Positions 33,587 to 44,993 of a stretch of 64,000 nt of DNA are shown here, piece after piece; position 1 is the stretch's first letter; the number at the start of each line of letters is the position of its first letter. The notes below the pieces were generated by a model. It saw nothing but the letters and a program-made list of their open reading frames with translations. It was not told the DNA's origin and did not search any database. Source of the DNA: Moringa oleifera. Its lineage: Eukaryota > Streptophyta > Magnoliopsida > Brassicales > Moringaceae. Position numbers and translations under genes: made by a program. The DNA lies in assembly GCA_021397835.1 (NCBI GenBank), contig JAJFZO010000566.1, positions 6,696,001 to 6,760,000 on the forward strand. Direction: 5' to 3'.

Positions 33587-36500
33587 ATATGGCACTCCAA
33601 AGAAATTATCCAACCTCCTTTCTAACTTCATCAATATCCGATTTGGTGTAAGTATCTATGTCCATTAACTATATTTCAAAAAAAAAAAAAGGTTAGTCCA
33701 ATTAAAATTTTTAATAAACACATCAATTAATTACTTAAGTATTTACATAAGCAAATGATTAAAAACTTACCATTTTTGCATATGGGATATTTCTATCACG
33801 TCTATCAATGATGTCTCTTAAAAATTTCATAATATAATATCCACACTCAGTATTTAAAGGCTGATGTGGACACTGCATTAAAAATTTATCATTATTATAT
33901 TTTGCAAAATAAATAAAACTAACATCACATATAGGTTTAAATACACATACCTTAGCAGGAATGCTCCTAGGAATGCGCCTATTGCTTGATTTTTTGAAAA
34001 CTTGAAACAATTTTAAAAGAACTGCTAGTAGAAAATAATCAATATTATTAAGAGTAAGAAAAAATATATACTAACATAAATGAAAATATTTTCACTTACG
34101 TGGACATAAGTTGATCTAGTTCTTGATGAGAACCATGGTTCAAAGGATCAAAAATACTGTACACAAAATTACGAGGCTCGACAACCACCAACAACCAGTG
34201 CTGCCTACATTATAAAAAATAAATATAAAAAATATGTTAAACAAATCTATTAATAATTTTAATTAGTATTATAACTTACCTCAAGTTATAAGGAAATATC
34301 ACTACTCCTTCGTCACATGGATCCATCATTCTATCGGCTAAGTGACGAGCTAGAGTGTCTATACTTATAGACATTGCATATGACAATGTTGATGGATCAG
34401 CAAATACAAAATACTTTCTCAAGCCAAGTGCAGCTAAATCTGTATAAAGTTTACTAAAATAATAAAAAGTAAGAAAAATATAAATATGATGTAGCCAAAT
34501 AATAATAACCAAATAAAAATTCAAAAGACATACGTACACAATGTAAGCCTAAATAATGGTGACACTTAGCTCTTCCATGTGACAAAATTGCATGATATCT
34601 TCTCGAGCCACAAATACATGTCCATCAGAAGCAAAGACTTCAGTAAAAGGTATGTGTATTGCTTCATCAGGTGCCATCACCTTATTCACATAATTATACA
34701 TCTTCTGTAGTCCTTATGGTAACCCAACAAAAGATACTTGTTGTGATGATTATGGTTTTGTCAATGTTAGTGCTTTCTTAACTAGCAACTTACCTTGTTG
34801 CTTTATAGTCGATAGCTGAAAAAATTTTGCAAACTTAGTTGACATTAATAGGTTGACTTTATAAAATATATTACCAAAAACATTACCTCATGTGTACCAA
34901 CAATGACCCAATCTCGAGGCCAAGCAACAACTGAACCAAGTGCAGAAAAAGCATTTGTCAATCCATCTTCTGGGTTAGGACGAGGCAACGGTGCATCACC
35001 ATGAATAGCTACATCCATTGTCACCCGAACATCACTAGAAAATAATGGACACCCGTGGATGATCTTATTAGCAGTATGATCCATGAAGATAACCCCACTT
35101 GCCACTATGTAGTCTGATGACTGGATGAACATATGGCATGGCTCACACTGTAATGATCCAAAAAAATAGAAGTTACGTTCGTAATATTATTAATATCACA
35201 TCTACTATGAATAACATGTAACATACTTTGTTGTCGTGTGGTGCCACTGTAGGTGCAGGTGCTGGCGGTGTGACTGGCATAGGTGACTGAGGTATTGGAT
35301 ATTCTTCTTCCTCCAATAACCCAGTTATATTATTGCTAGCTTTACTTGAACGAAATTGCATTGTAGATTTTTCTTGTTGGACATCATCATTTTTGTTTGC
35401 AACAATGTTTGTCAAAACCTCTTTATGCTCTGTAAACCACCTTATCATCTCTGCCAATTGCTGTTGATCTAATTGCATACCTTGAGGGACATTCAACTTT
35501 TTGGGCTTCCCAAAATAAGATGTGATAGTTACCCCAGATCTTTGACCTCTAATTCGTCCGGGATGCTCAGGTGTACCAAGAGCTTTCGTCAGTACATCTT
35601 CTGGACCGAAGTTTGTAAATTTACCCTGTGTACTCTGTGTCATCAACTCATCCTACAATGTTATAATAAAATTAATCAATAAACATAAAATTTATTACTA
35701 TAAATGCTAGAAAAAGTTTAAACTATACTTACAATTCTTTTCCCACACAGTCGGCTCGCATCATTCACATATTCTCCCTTTTTATTCTGTCGTGAAGCCT
35801 TCCACAATAAAGCACGATCAATTTGAGCATCGCTACCCAATGCTTGTTTCTTTTTTTAACATAAAGAGTGAACATGTTAGATTTTAGAATGTACTACCGA
35901 ATGAATATATTATCAATTATAAACATAATAAATGAAAAAGAAAAACTTACAAGTTCACTTTTCAGCCCTGCAAATCCCTTTCTAGATAGACGATGATCGT
36001 ACACATTCTTCTTTCTTTTCTCTTTTGCTATTTGTCTCTTTTCCTGTAAGATCAATACACATCCACATTTGGAGAAAATTGTATAAACAAAAACTTTACT
36101 AACTATAAATACATACCTGAAACTCTTCTGTTATACGAGAGTTCACAAATTCCTGCCATACCTCAACAGCAATAACACTGCTATATTCTTCAGGTGGAAA
36201 TGATAAAAATTCCAAGTCATCAATGTGAGGGAATATGTGCTTTGATGTAAGATTGGTCTTGAAGTTCCTCCATTTATTTGTAGCAGACTGAAGTACGTAC
36301 CTTTTCATGCTCGCATCAATATCATACGTCTCCTACAACATATTATACAAAAGTGAATTGGTGCAAATCAAATTAATTAGCAGTAAACTAATTGAAAAGC
36401 AATACCATATTGTGTTTCATTAACTTACCAATATTATCTCCCAAATCTTATTTTTCATTTCAATGCTTACTGAGTGCCAATTCATGATATTTATAGGCAT

Positions 36501-36692
36501 CATATTACGTACCACCACCCTAATAAAGCTATTGAATTGGACGCCATTCCTCCCAATTGGTTGACCTTTATCATTTACCTCGATCATGAGCTTAACTCCG
36601 GAAGCACGACTTTTAATTATCTTAGGCATACTGGTGATACCTCGTTTTTTGGGCCCTTGAGAGCCTTCACTTGAGTGCTCAGAAGGATCCAT
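33587..36692 (-). pseudogene. Second CACTA1 gene: plant transposase (Ptta/En/Spm) domain plus C-terminal Ulp1-like (C48) protease
   Basis: It starts MDPSEHSSEGSQGPKKRG at 36692. Exon-like blocks with GT-AG borders follow: about 36692-36429, 36324-36117 (MKRYVLQSATNKWRNF), 36040-35951, 35855-35734 (DRALLWKASRQNKKGEYVND), 35653-35228 (FGPEDVLTKALGTPEHPGR) and 35152-34888. The last exons form a cysteine-protease fold: HWLLVVVEPRNF (about 34175-34205, catalytic His), QCPHQPLNTECGYYIMKFL (about 33825-33874, Gln and catalytic Cys). Such Ulp1-like domains cleave SUMO-like modifiers and recur in plant CACTA and MULE elements. Stops near 34735, 34710 and 33630 break it. Confidence 0.75.
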
Positions 36693-36837
36693 CAAATCTA
36701 TGAACAATAACAAAATATGGTTAGCATCATATATGCAAAATATGATATAACATGATAAAATTAAAAAAATAAAATAAAATTATAAAAAAACACAATAACT
36801 TTGACACATGAGACAATTGATTATTACCTTAAAAAAT

Positions 36838-39800
36838 ACTCAAACCCACAATCCTTCATCATTGTCTCGAGCATACACAAGATGATGCTCATCCATTTGG
36901 TCAAATAAATCAGCAGGTGGCAAATTATTACAAGAAGACATGTGCTCCATACTAATATCGTATAAATCATCATCTTCATCATAGTCTTGTGGAGGTGTTG
37001 ACAGCACTACAGACCATTTGGCATCAATTGGATCTTCAATGTAAAATACTTGTCTTGCTTGTGAAGCCAATATAAACTGGTCATTCCTATGTCCAATCCG
37101 ATTGAGATCAACTAGCACAACTCCTAGGTCATCAACTTTAACACCGCTACTATTCTCAATCCAATCACATTTGAAAACTGGAACTCTGAAAGTTGTATAA
37201 TCTAGTTCCTATATTTCTTGTATAACTCCATAGAATGATAAATCACCATATATTGGATTTTTATCCTTAGCACTGGAGATTTGCATGGTGTTGGCAACTA
37301 GAGTGACACCACTATTTTGATGGATCCTTGAGTTATCTCGTTGTTTTATGTAAAAGTGACAACCGTTGATGATATATCCAGGATACTTGATTATTGTGGA
37401 TCGAGGACCATGGGCAAGCCATCGTAGTGTTGATAAGACATTATGATTGGATGATAAAAGTTCATTCTCAATCTGTATCATAACATATATTAGATGATCC
37501 ATATTAAAAATAAATTTAATGTCTAGACAACAATAAGTATTCTTACCTGTGTGTGTAACCAATTACTTAAGGTTCGATTTTGTTCATCATGTAACCATTT
37601 GAGTCATTTTGACTTGATAGAATTGTCAACCCTTAACTGATTTAAGTGCTCACTGCATGTTAAGAATAAATCTTCATACAATAATTCAAATATTATTTCA
37701 TATAATAATAAACTATGAGTCATAAAATTAATTACCTTATATATGGTTGAACTTCACTCGTATTCATCAAAACATACAAGTGCGCTTGATGAAGGAGGAC
37801 ATGATCATCATTCTCAACATTTTCACTAGTTAGAGCTTTTCCATTCCGAGTTGAATGACCAAGTACATTCTTTCATGGGGGAATTCCAATAATATTCATA
37901 CCAGATAAATAGTCAACGCAGAATTCTAATGCCTCTTCTGCAATATACGACTCAGCAATACTACCCTTAGGTCTATTACGATTTCAAACATAACCCTTTA
38001 ACACTTTCATGTATCTTTCAAATGGGTACATCCATCGTAAATACACAGGACCACATAATTTTACTTCTCTGATAAGATGAACTACGAGGTGGACCATAAT
38101 ATCAAAAAAGCTAGGAGGAAAGTACTTCTCAAGCAAACGAAGTGTTGTGACAAGTTCGTTTTGAATTCCATCTAACTTTGACACGTCCACCACCTTTTGG
38201 CATAACAAATTGAAGAACATACAAAGTCTGATGAGAGCATATCTAACATGTTTGGGTAGCACACCTCATAAAGCAATAGGTAAAAGTTATTGCATTAGGA
38301 TGTGACAAGCGACTTCAACCCATATAGTTTCAAGTCGTCCATGGATACTAGATTTCTGATGTTCGAAGAATACCCATCCAATACCTTAATCTCACTGAAA
38401 ACTTTACAAAATATTTTTTTTTCTTCTCTAGATAAAGTGTAGCATGCAGGTGGTAGAAATGTACGATTACCATGAACTTGTGGTTCCAACTCAGACCTTA
38501 ACCCCATATCTTTCAAATCCATTCTTGCTGCTAATCCATCTTTAGATTTTCTTGGAATATCAAGCAATGTCCCAAGAAGACTATCACAAATATTCTTTTA
38601 AATGTGCATGACATCTAGAATATGTCTGATATGCATGGACTTCCAATATGGTAAATCAAATAAAATCGACCTCTTTTTCCAGCACTGTGTAACAACATCT
38701 TCTTTACCCATTGTACTTCGTTTCTTTGACTTTTCCCATGAATTTACTAAACATTGAACTTTGTGAAAGACTTCTTCACTGCTTAATGGTTGGGGAGCAA
38801 TTCTAAATTCTTGTTCACCATTGAAGGCCTTTTTCTGTCTGCGGTAAGGATGATGCCGTGGTAAGAATCTCCTATGTCCAACATATGACATCTTTTTACT
38901 ATATTTTAAGTGACTAGCTTGGGTGTTCTCAGCACAGATAGGACAAGCATAATACCCTTTAACAATGCAACCAGATAAATTACCATATGCAGAAAAATCA
39001 TTAATTGTCCATAACAAAACAGCTTTCAAGTTGAATGACTCATTACGGTACGCATCATGTACTTTTACACCTGTGTCCCATAACATTTTTAAGTCTTTTA
39101 TAAGTGGAGCCAAATAGACATCGATATCATTACCAGGTTGTTTAGGACCTGATATTAGTAACGTCAACATCATGAACTTTCTCTTCATTGTTAACCATGG
39201 CGGTAAATTATAGTTCACCATTATCACCGACCAACAACTATATCGGTTACTCAATGTACTATGTGGATTAATCCCATCTGCTGATATAGCAAGCCTTAAG
39301 TTTCTTAGCTCTGAAGCAAACTCTGGCCACATGTAGTCAACCAATTTCCATGATGGTGTATCCGATGGATGCCTCAACTGACCATCAATTTCCCTTTTAT
39401 TTGAATGCCATGTAAGGTGTTTTGATATTTCAGAACTTTTGAACATTCTTCTAAATCTTGGTAATGGTGGAAAATACCATAACACCTTTGCAGGCACACC
39501 AGTCTTTATTTTGTTACCGTTTTTCATTACTTTCCATCTTGAAAGTCCACAAGTTGGACATTGAATGTCATCCTGAAACTCCTTCCGATATAATATGCAA
39601 TCATTTGGACAGGCACGAATCTGTTGATACTTCATCCCTAATGCATTCAATATTTTCTTGGCATCATACATGGATGCAGGCATTTCATTATTATCAGGCA
39701 AAATGTCGGTAATCAAATTTAAAAGATCACTGAAGCTTTGATTGGACCAACTGTATTTTGCCTTCAAATTATACAATTTAACTAGAGCAGATAATTTAGT

Positions 39801-40214
39801 AAACTTCACTGATCCAGAGTACAAAGGTTTCTCAGCATCACAAAGTAATCTTTTAAAGTGGTTAGGATTACTATCATACTCTGCAAATGCCTCTTGTACC
39901 ATTTTTATAGTGTTATCAACTTCTTCGATGTGTTCTACCTCCCTAACAACTTTAGCATTCTTACTAGTAGAAGACCCAACAATACTGGTTTCTCCGTGCC
40001 ATATCCAGTTTTGATAGCTGCTATCAACTCCATATATATATAAGTGATTCCGTATCTCATATGAGGTATGACGCTTCATGTTGCCACATTTAATACATAG
40101 ACACCGAATTAATTCAGGGTTATCACTATTCTGAACAGCATAATCTAAAAAGTTATTCACCCCTACATCATATGTCTTTGATCTTCTATCAGCAAACATC
40201 CAAGTTTTATCCAT
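36838..40214 (-). pseudogene. TNP2-type CACTA transposase of CACTA1
   Basis: The first open part (40214-38598, 538 codons) starts MDKTWMFADRRSK right after a 5'UTR intron acceptor. Residues 1-80 form the transposase-associated domain (CLCIKC, then WIWHGE). Residues ~190-530 form the TNP2 transposase, with Cys pairs at 202/206, 219/222 and 424/427, SADGINP around Asp313, and DVYLAPLI. At LDVMHI the next codon is TAA where the family has Glu (38595-38597). Downstream pieces carry DUF4218 (37984-38262, LPKHVRYALIRL and PVYLRWMYPFERY) and DUF4216 (37562-36840). At least five in-frame stops and a frameshift disable it. Opposite-strand open frames are shadows. Confidence 0.9.
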
Positions 40215-40215
40215 T

Positions 40216-40651
40216 CTGAAATTTAAAAGACATTTAATTATTTACTTTTCAACCATCCAAAATACTATTTTGAATAGCATAATCTAATTAATTATTTATT
40301 TAAAATTTAACTAAATATATTAATTTATGTCAACAATAAAATCAATATAATTAAATTTGATAAAATATACCAATTAATCTTACGTAAAAAAATTAATTCA
40401 ACCATAAATTCATTTACACCTAATATATAATTAATTTATCAAAATATAAATTCATCTAATTAACATTTTTAATTTATCAATTAATCTAAAAATCTTAATA
40501 ATTATGAAATAATAAATATATCAATATATATCCATTCATACCAAATATGTTCATCAAAATATACAAACGAAAAAAATTAAAATTTCATTAATTAATAACA
40601 ATTCACCTAACACAATTAAACAAAAACTTCTCAAAATAAAATTTCATCTAC
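40216..40651 (-). other. 5'UTR intron of the CACTA1 transposase gene
   Basis: On the minus strand the donor TATCCAG|GTAGATG lies at 40652/40651 and the acceptor AAATTTCAG|AATGG at 40216/40215, immediately before the ATG. The 436-bp interval is very A+T-rich. CACTA2 has the same borders (61532-61966, 435 bp). Conservation of both sites in two copies supports a real intron. Confidence 0.65.
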
Positions 40652-40664
40652 CTGGATAGAGAAC

Positions 40665-41130
40665 AAAGAGATGGCCGGAAAGGTTGCCAGCAGCTACCCC
40701 AGCTGGTTCTGGACGAACAGCAGACAGCGGAATGCCCGGAGAATGGCTGCTGTGTGGACAGAGACCAAAACAGAGAGTGCTGGAAAGGCTGCCAGCAGCT
40801 ACCTCAGCTGGTTCTGGACGGACTGCAGACAAGGGAATGGCCGGAGAATGGCTGGCTGTGTGGACAGAGACTAAAACAAAGAGTGCTGGAAAGGCTGCCA
40901 GCAGCTACACCAGTTGGTTTTGGATGGATTGCAGACAGGAGAATGGCCGGAGAATGGATGGCTGGCTGTGTGGATAGAGACCAAAACAAAAAGTGCCGAA
41001 AATGCTCCCAGCAACTACCCCAGCTGGTTCTGGATGGACTGCAGACAGGGGAATCGTCGCAGAATGGATGGCTGGCCGTGCAGCTGCCTCTGGACAGTCT
41101 GTGAAGAGGAGAATTCTGACCTAGAGAGAA
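40665..41130 (-). repeat. ~125 bp minisatellite in the transposase leader of CACTA1
   Basis: Four G+C-richer tandem copies carry GCCAGCAGCTACCCCAGCTGG, TGGATGGACTGCAGACAGG and GGAATGGCCGGAGAATGG words with a period of ~120-130 bp. The array ends at the 5'UTR intron donor, so it probably forms the untranslated first exon or the promoter. CACTA2 has three copies at the same place (61190-61520). Several overlapping open frames on both strands (40644-41259) arise because the unit lacks stops; I do not call them genes. Confidence 0.7.
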
Positions 41131-41336
41131 AAAATTTCGCGGGATGTTATGGCGGGCTCTAGAGGGCTTTGGAAAAAAATTTAGATCCCCAACCTTAAAA
41201 AGCAAGGTAACATATCCTTCAACGTCAGTTATGGAATAACTAACGTTGAAGGTTCCCATTCTCTGGCCTTCAACGCCAGTTATTCCAGAACTGGCGTTGA
41301 AGGTTCACATTCTTTGGTCTTTAATGCAAGTTCTTT
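41131..41336. repeat. Internal palindromes of CACTA1, TTCAACGCCAGTT type
   Basis: The two hairpins lie side by side. One is at 41216-41252 (arms CCTTCAACGTCAGTT and imperfect AACTAACGTTGAAGG). The other is at 41267-41303, with perfect 15-bp arms CCTTCAACGCCAGTT and AACTGGCGTTGAAGG around the loop ATTCCAG. They share the (G)xCAGTT core with the terminal arrays. The corresponding place in CACTA2 is where the captured host DNA is inserted. Confidence 0.7.
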
Positions 41337-42275
41337 GGTCTTCAATCCGGACCTTGGTGCTGCCTCTTGCAGAAACAGCAGCAGCCCTTGCTGTAGAGCA
41401 ATGGCTGCTTACAGCTGCAGCAAGGAAAGTAGCATCAACAAATGCTGCTGTAACCAAGGCATTGCTGCTGCTTCTTGCAGCAGCAGCAGCAGCATTCCTT
41501 GCTGCAGCTGTAAGCAGCCATTGCTGCTGCAAAATGCAGCAGCAATTTTGGCCTGCGTCAAAGGATTTATGTTTAAAAATCCGGACCTTGGTGCTGCCTC
41601 TTGCAGCAACAGCAGCAGCCCTTGCTGCAGAGCAATGGCTGCTTACAGCTGCAGCAAGGAAAGTAGCATCAACAAATGCTGCTGTAACCAAGGCATTGCT
41701 GCTGCTTCTTGCAGCAGCAGCAGCAGCATTCCTTGCTGCAACTGTAAGCAGCCATTGCTGCTGCAAGAGGCAGTAGTAATTTTGGCCTGCGTCAAAGGAT
41801 TTATGTTTAAAAATTCGGACCTTGTTGCTGCCTCTTGCAGCAACAGCAGCAGCCCTTACTGCAGAGCAATGACTGCTTACAGCTGCAGGAAGGAAAGTAG
41901 CAGCAACAAATGCTGCTGTAACCAAGGCATTGCTGCTGCTTTCTGCAGCAGCAGCAGCAGCATTCCTTGCTGCAGCTGTAAGCAGCCATTGCTGCTGCAA
42001 GAGGCAGCAGCAATTTTGGCCTGCGTCAAAGGATTTATGTTTAAAAATCCGGACCTTGGTGCTGCCTCTTGCAGCAACAGCAGCAGCCCTTGCTGCAGAG
42101 CAATGGCTGCTTACAGCTGCAGCAAGGAAAGAAGCAGCAACAAATGCTGCTGTAACCCAGGCATTGCTGCTGCCTCTTACAGCAACAGCAGCAGCCCTTG
42201 CTGTAGAGCAATGGCTACATACAGCTGCAGCAAGGAGTGTTGCTGCTGCTGCTGCAGGAAGCAACAGCCCATCAA
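41337..42275. repeat. 234-bp tandem repeat rich in GCAGC/GCTGC, CACTA1
   Basis: Four copies begin with (T)CCGGACCTTG(G/T)TGCTGCC at about 41346, 41580, 41814 and 42048, a period of 234 bp. Each copy carries GCAGCAGCAGC and GCTGCAG palindromes plus TCAAAGGATTTATGTTTAAA. All six frames are nearly free of stops, producing long Ala/Cys/Ser-rich open frames on both strands (up to 345 codons on minus, 324 on plus). This is a repeat artefact rather than evidence for a protein. CACTA2 retains less than one unit (58770-58860). Confidence 0.8.
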
Positions 42276-42560
42276 TTTTGGCCTTTGACGCCAGTTCTTC
42301 AAGAATTGGCGTCAAAGGATTTATGTTTAACGTCAGTTCCATGAGAACTGACGTTAAATGTGATCTTTTAACGTCAGTTCTTCAGGAACTGACGTTAAAA
42401 GTTTAATTCATAGCTTTTTTAACACCAGTTCTTCTTTAATTGGCGTTAAAAACCTTACTTTTAATGACAGTTTTGAAATAACTGTCATAAAAAATGTTAA
42501 TAAATCTTTTAATGATAGTTCTTTGAATAACTGTCATTAAATTGATGTCAATTATTATAA
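42276..42560. repeat. Right subterminal palindrome array of CACTA1
   Basis: Five hairpin units lie in a row with arms such as TTGACGCCAGTTCTTC/GAATTGGCGTCAAAGG, TTTAACGTCAGTTC/GAACTGACGTTAAA (twice), AACACCAGTTCTTC/AATTGGCGTTAAA and TTTAATGACAGTT/AACTGTCATAAA. Close to the terminus the core is GACAGTT, as at the left end. Farther in it becomes GTCAGTT or GCCAGTT. The graded change of core sequence toward the interior is reproduced in CACTA2. Confidence 0.75.
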
Positions 42561-42574
42561 TTTTTATAGTAGTG

Positions 42575-43849
42575 AATCTTCAAAATGAAAAGCTCCGTTT
42601 TAAAGACGATATCAACTTTGAAAAATTCAAAATCGCTTTAACTATGGTCATTTTATAATCTAAATATTTCATCCATTGACCATTGTATTAGAAAATTAGA
42701 AAAGTTTTTGTCCATCGACAATAATTCAAATCAAGAGTTTCGTCCATTGATAACTATTCTAGGAACTTGAAAAGACTTTGTCCACTGATAGTTATTTTAA
42801 AAAATCTAAAGAATTTTATCTACTGGAAAATATTCACTGATAACTATTTTCACTAATAAAAAATATTGACAATTGTGATAATTATGGGAAAGGAGTGTTT
42901 TGTTTTGTTTTTAATGAGAAAACTAAAGGATATATCTAAAAGATTGTTTATGCTTTCATTAACAGGCTTATCCCACCTTTTTCAAAATGAGATGTGTGAA
43001 ATGCGCTATGTATGTATGTTTATGCAAATGCAATAATCACTGTTCTCTCCCTTTTTTGATCGTCTTTCTTCTCATTTTCCTTCTTCTTTTTTTCTTTCTT
43101 CTTTTTTCCCTCCTTTTTTTTTCGTTTTGAAACAAGAGCAATCATCTTTCAATTATTTTATCATAAAGTGTTGACCAAAATCTAAACTTTTTCTTTCTTG
43201 ATGTTGATCAAATCGACGAATTTGATCTGGATAACAACTTTAGGTTTGTTATCCCTTGGATATTGGTGAATCTAAATGTTCCTTGCAAATTAGATTTTGC
43301 TTGTATTTTTAACTCCACCGGGGATCAATAAGATTCTTATCCATCTCTAGATTTATCTTGGTTATTTTGAAACATGCAACTTATTGCTTCGAAAATGTCA
43401 TAACTTCATTTAAATTTGATCACTATTTAGTTTCAGAACTAATACTTTTTTATTGAATCATATTTGCAATGGTAATTTGGACAACAAATATCTTTTGAGA
43501 ATTTTTTGTGAGAAAAGGATATCTAATTAAGGATGTAATCAAGTAACTAAATAGGAAATATTTGGAATGACTTTTATGATAAATTGGATCAAGAGTCACG
43601 ATGATTGACAATAAGGCCTAATATAAAGAATAATTAACATTTCAATGATATTTATTTATCCAAATTTCACCCGAAGAGCTTCATTTTTTTTTTACAATCT
43701 TTATCATCTGATTTTTTCAACCTAGATCTTCTTGCAAACATACCACTATTGATTTTTCTTCTTCTTCTTCTTCTTTTTCACTATGGAATGATTCTAGCAA
43801 TATTTGTTCTTCCTTTGAAAATAAACCACCCCTTTTCAAGCGTAATACT
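42575..43849 (-). other. 3' untranslated region of G3, main part
   Basis: This is noncoding. It continues the ~50-bp repeats seen left of CACTA1 (AAAGCTCCGTTTTAAAGACG, then weaker TTTCGTCCATTGATAACTATT copies to ~42860). CT-rich stretches occur at 43070-43130 and a (TTC)n run at 43755-43780. No ORF is supported. Confidence 0.5.
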
Positions 43850-44993
43850 TCTTTACAATATCTAAATTAATTGGTTTAGGGAGATCATCACCATCCATTT
43901 CAGCTAGGATCAAGGCTCCTCTAAAGAATACTCTCTTCGTAACATATAGGCCTTCCCAATTTGGTGCCCACTTGCCTTAGAGATCTTAAACATTCTCGAG
44001 AATTTTCTTTAACACTAAATCACCTTCTCTGAATACTCTTAGGCTTATACTTTTATTGTATGCTTTTTCCATTCTGCTTTGGTACAACTGCCCATGACAA
44101 ATAGCTTTAAGGTGTTTTTCCTCAATCAAGTTTAATTATTCATATCGAGCTTTAATCCACTATGTTTTTTCTAGTTCAGACTCCATGATCACTTTTAACG
44201 AAGAAATTTCAACTTCTATAGGCAATACAACTTCCATCCCATATACCAATGAATAAGCAGTTGCCCCAATAGAGGTTCTTACTGTAGTCTTATAAGCATG
44301 TAATGCAAAGGGTAGCATTTCGTGCCCATCTTTATAGACTATTGTCATTTTTTGCACTATCTTCTTGATGTTTTTATTCGTCACTTCTACTACCCTATTC
44401 ATTTTAATATAGCAGGCTGTTGATTTATGATGTTGAATCCTAAATTGTTCATAAATCTCTTTCAAAGGCTTACTGTTTAGATTTTGAGCATTATCTGAGA
44501 TGATTCACTCTAGCAGGCTATATCGACAAATGATTTCTTTTTCTATAAAATGATTGACCATAACCTTAGTAACATTAGCAAAAAAACTAACTTTCACCCA
44601 TTTCATGAAGTAATCAATTAATAGTAGGATAAATCTGTGTCTATTAGAAGCTTTTGGGGTAACGGGCTCGATGACATCAAAACCGCACACTGAAAATGGC
44701 CAACATACATTTATTACATGTAAAGTGAATGGTGGCACATGTATCTTATTATCATAAATTTGGCATTTGTTGTATTTTCTTACATACTGGATGCAATCCT
44801 TTTTTATTGTTAGCCAATAATAACTTGCCCGTATAATTAGTCTAGCCATTATGGGTCCACTAGCATGTGTTCCACAAGTACGTTCATGGACTTCTCTTAA
44901 GATTATCTGAGCCTCCCTTGCATCAAAACACGTTAATAAAATTTGATTAAAGCTTTTCTTGTAAAGTACTTCCCTATCTAGTATGAAATTCAA
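43850..44993 (-). pseudogene. Integrase of G3
   Basis: It reads on the minus strand in two main open parts. 44505-44993 has the zinc site (VHERTCGTHASG with two His, then a CX2C in which the first Cys of the pair is Tyr: KYNKC), the first catalytic Asp (VCGFDVIEPVTPKASN) and LIDYFMKWVK. A stop then precedes IISDNAQNL with the second Asp. 44160-44465 has NRVVEVTNKNIKKIV with the catalytic Glu, and SLVYGMEVVLPIEVEI. The tail to ~43850 reads KWAPNWEGLYV and NLDIVKKYYA, the usual C-terminus. It is inactive. Confidence 0.85.

Larger units (their letters stand above)
32817..42574 (-). mobile_element. CACTA1, 9.76 kb CACTA (En/Spm) element with TNP2 transposase and Ulp1-type second gene
   Basis: The right end, read inward, is CACTACTATAAAAATT. 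The left end is CACCACTACAAATAAAAGC. Comparison with CACTA2 (CACTACTACAAATAAAAGC) shows that the left terminus begins at 32817 with one T-to-C change. Flanking triplets are AAC (32814-32816) and AAT (42575-42577), a 2-of-3 duplication. It encodes on the minus strand a transposase (36838-40214) and a second gene (33587-36692), both broken by stops. Subterminal palindromes line both ends. It is inserted in the 3' region of G3. Confidence 0.85.

Noticed and set aside
39458..40043. Plus-strand frames within the CACTA1 transposase
   Set aside because: They are shadows opposite the well-supported TNP2 transposase; the same shadow appears opposite the CACTA2 copy.
40644..41259. Cluster of 62-151 codon frames on both strands
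   Set aside because: They arise from the ~125-bp minisatellite in the CACTA1 leader, with repeated phrases in each frame and no supporting conservation.
41305..42342. 345-codon minus frame and overlapping 324-codon plus frame
   Set aside because: Both are by-products of a 234-bp GCAGC-rich tandem repeat with few stops in any frame; composition is low complexity and no domain is present.
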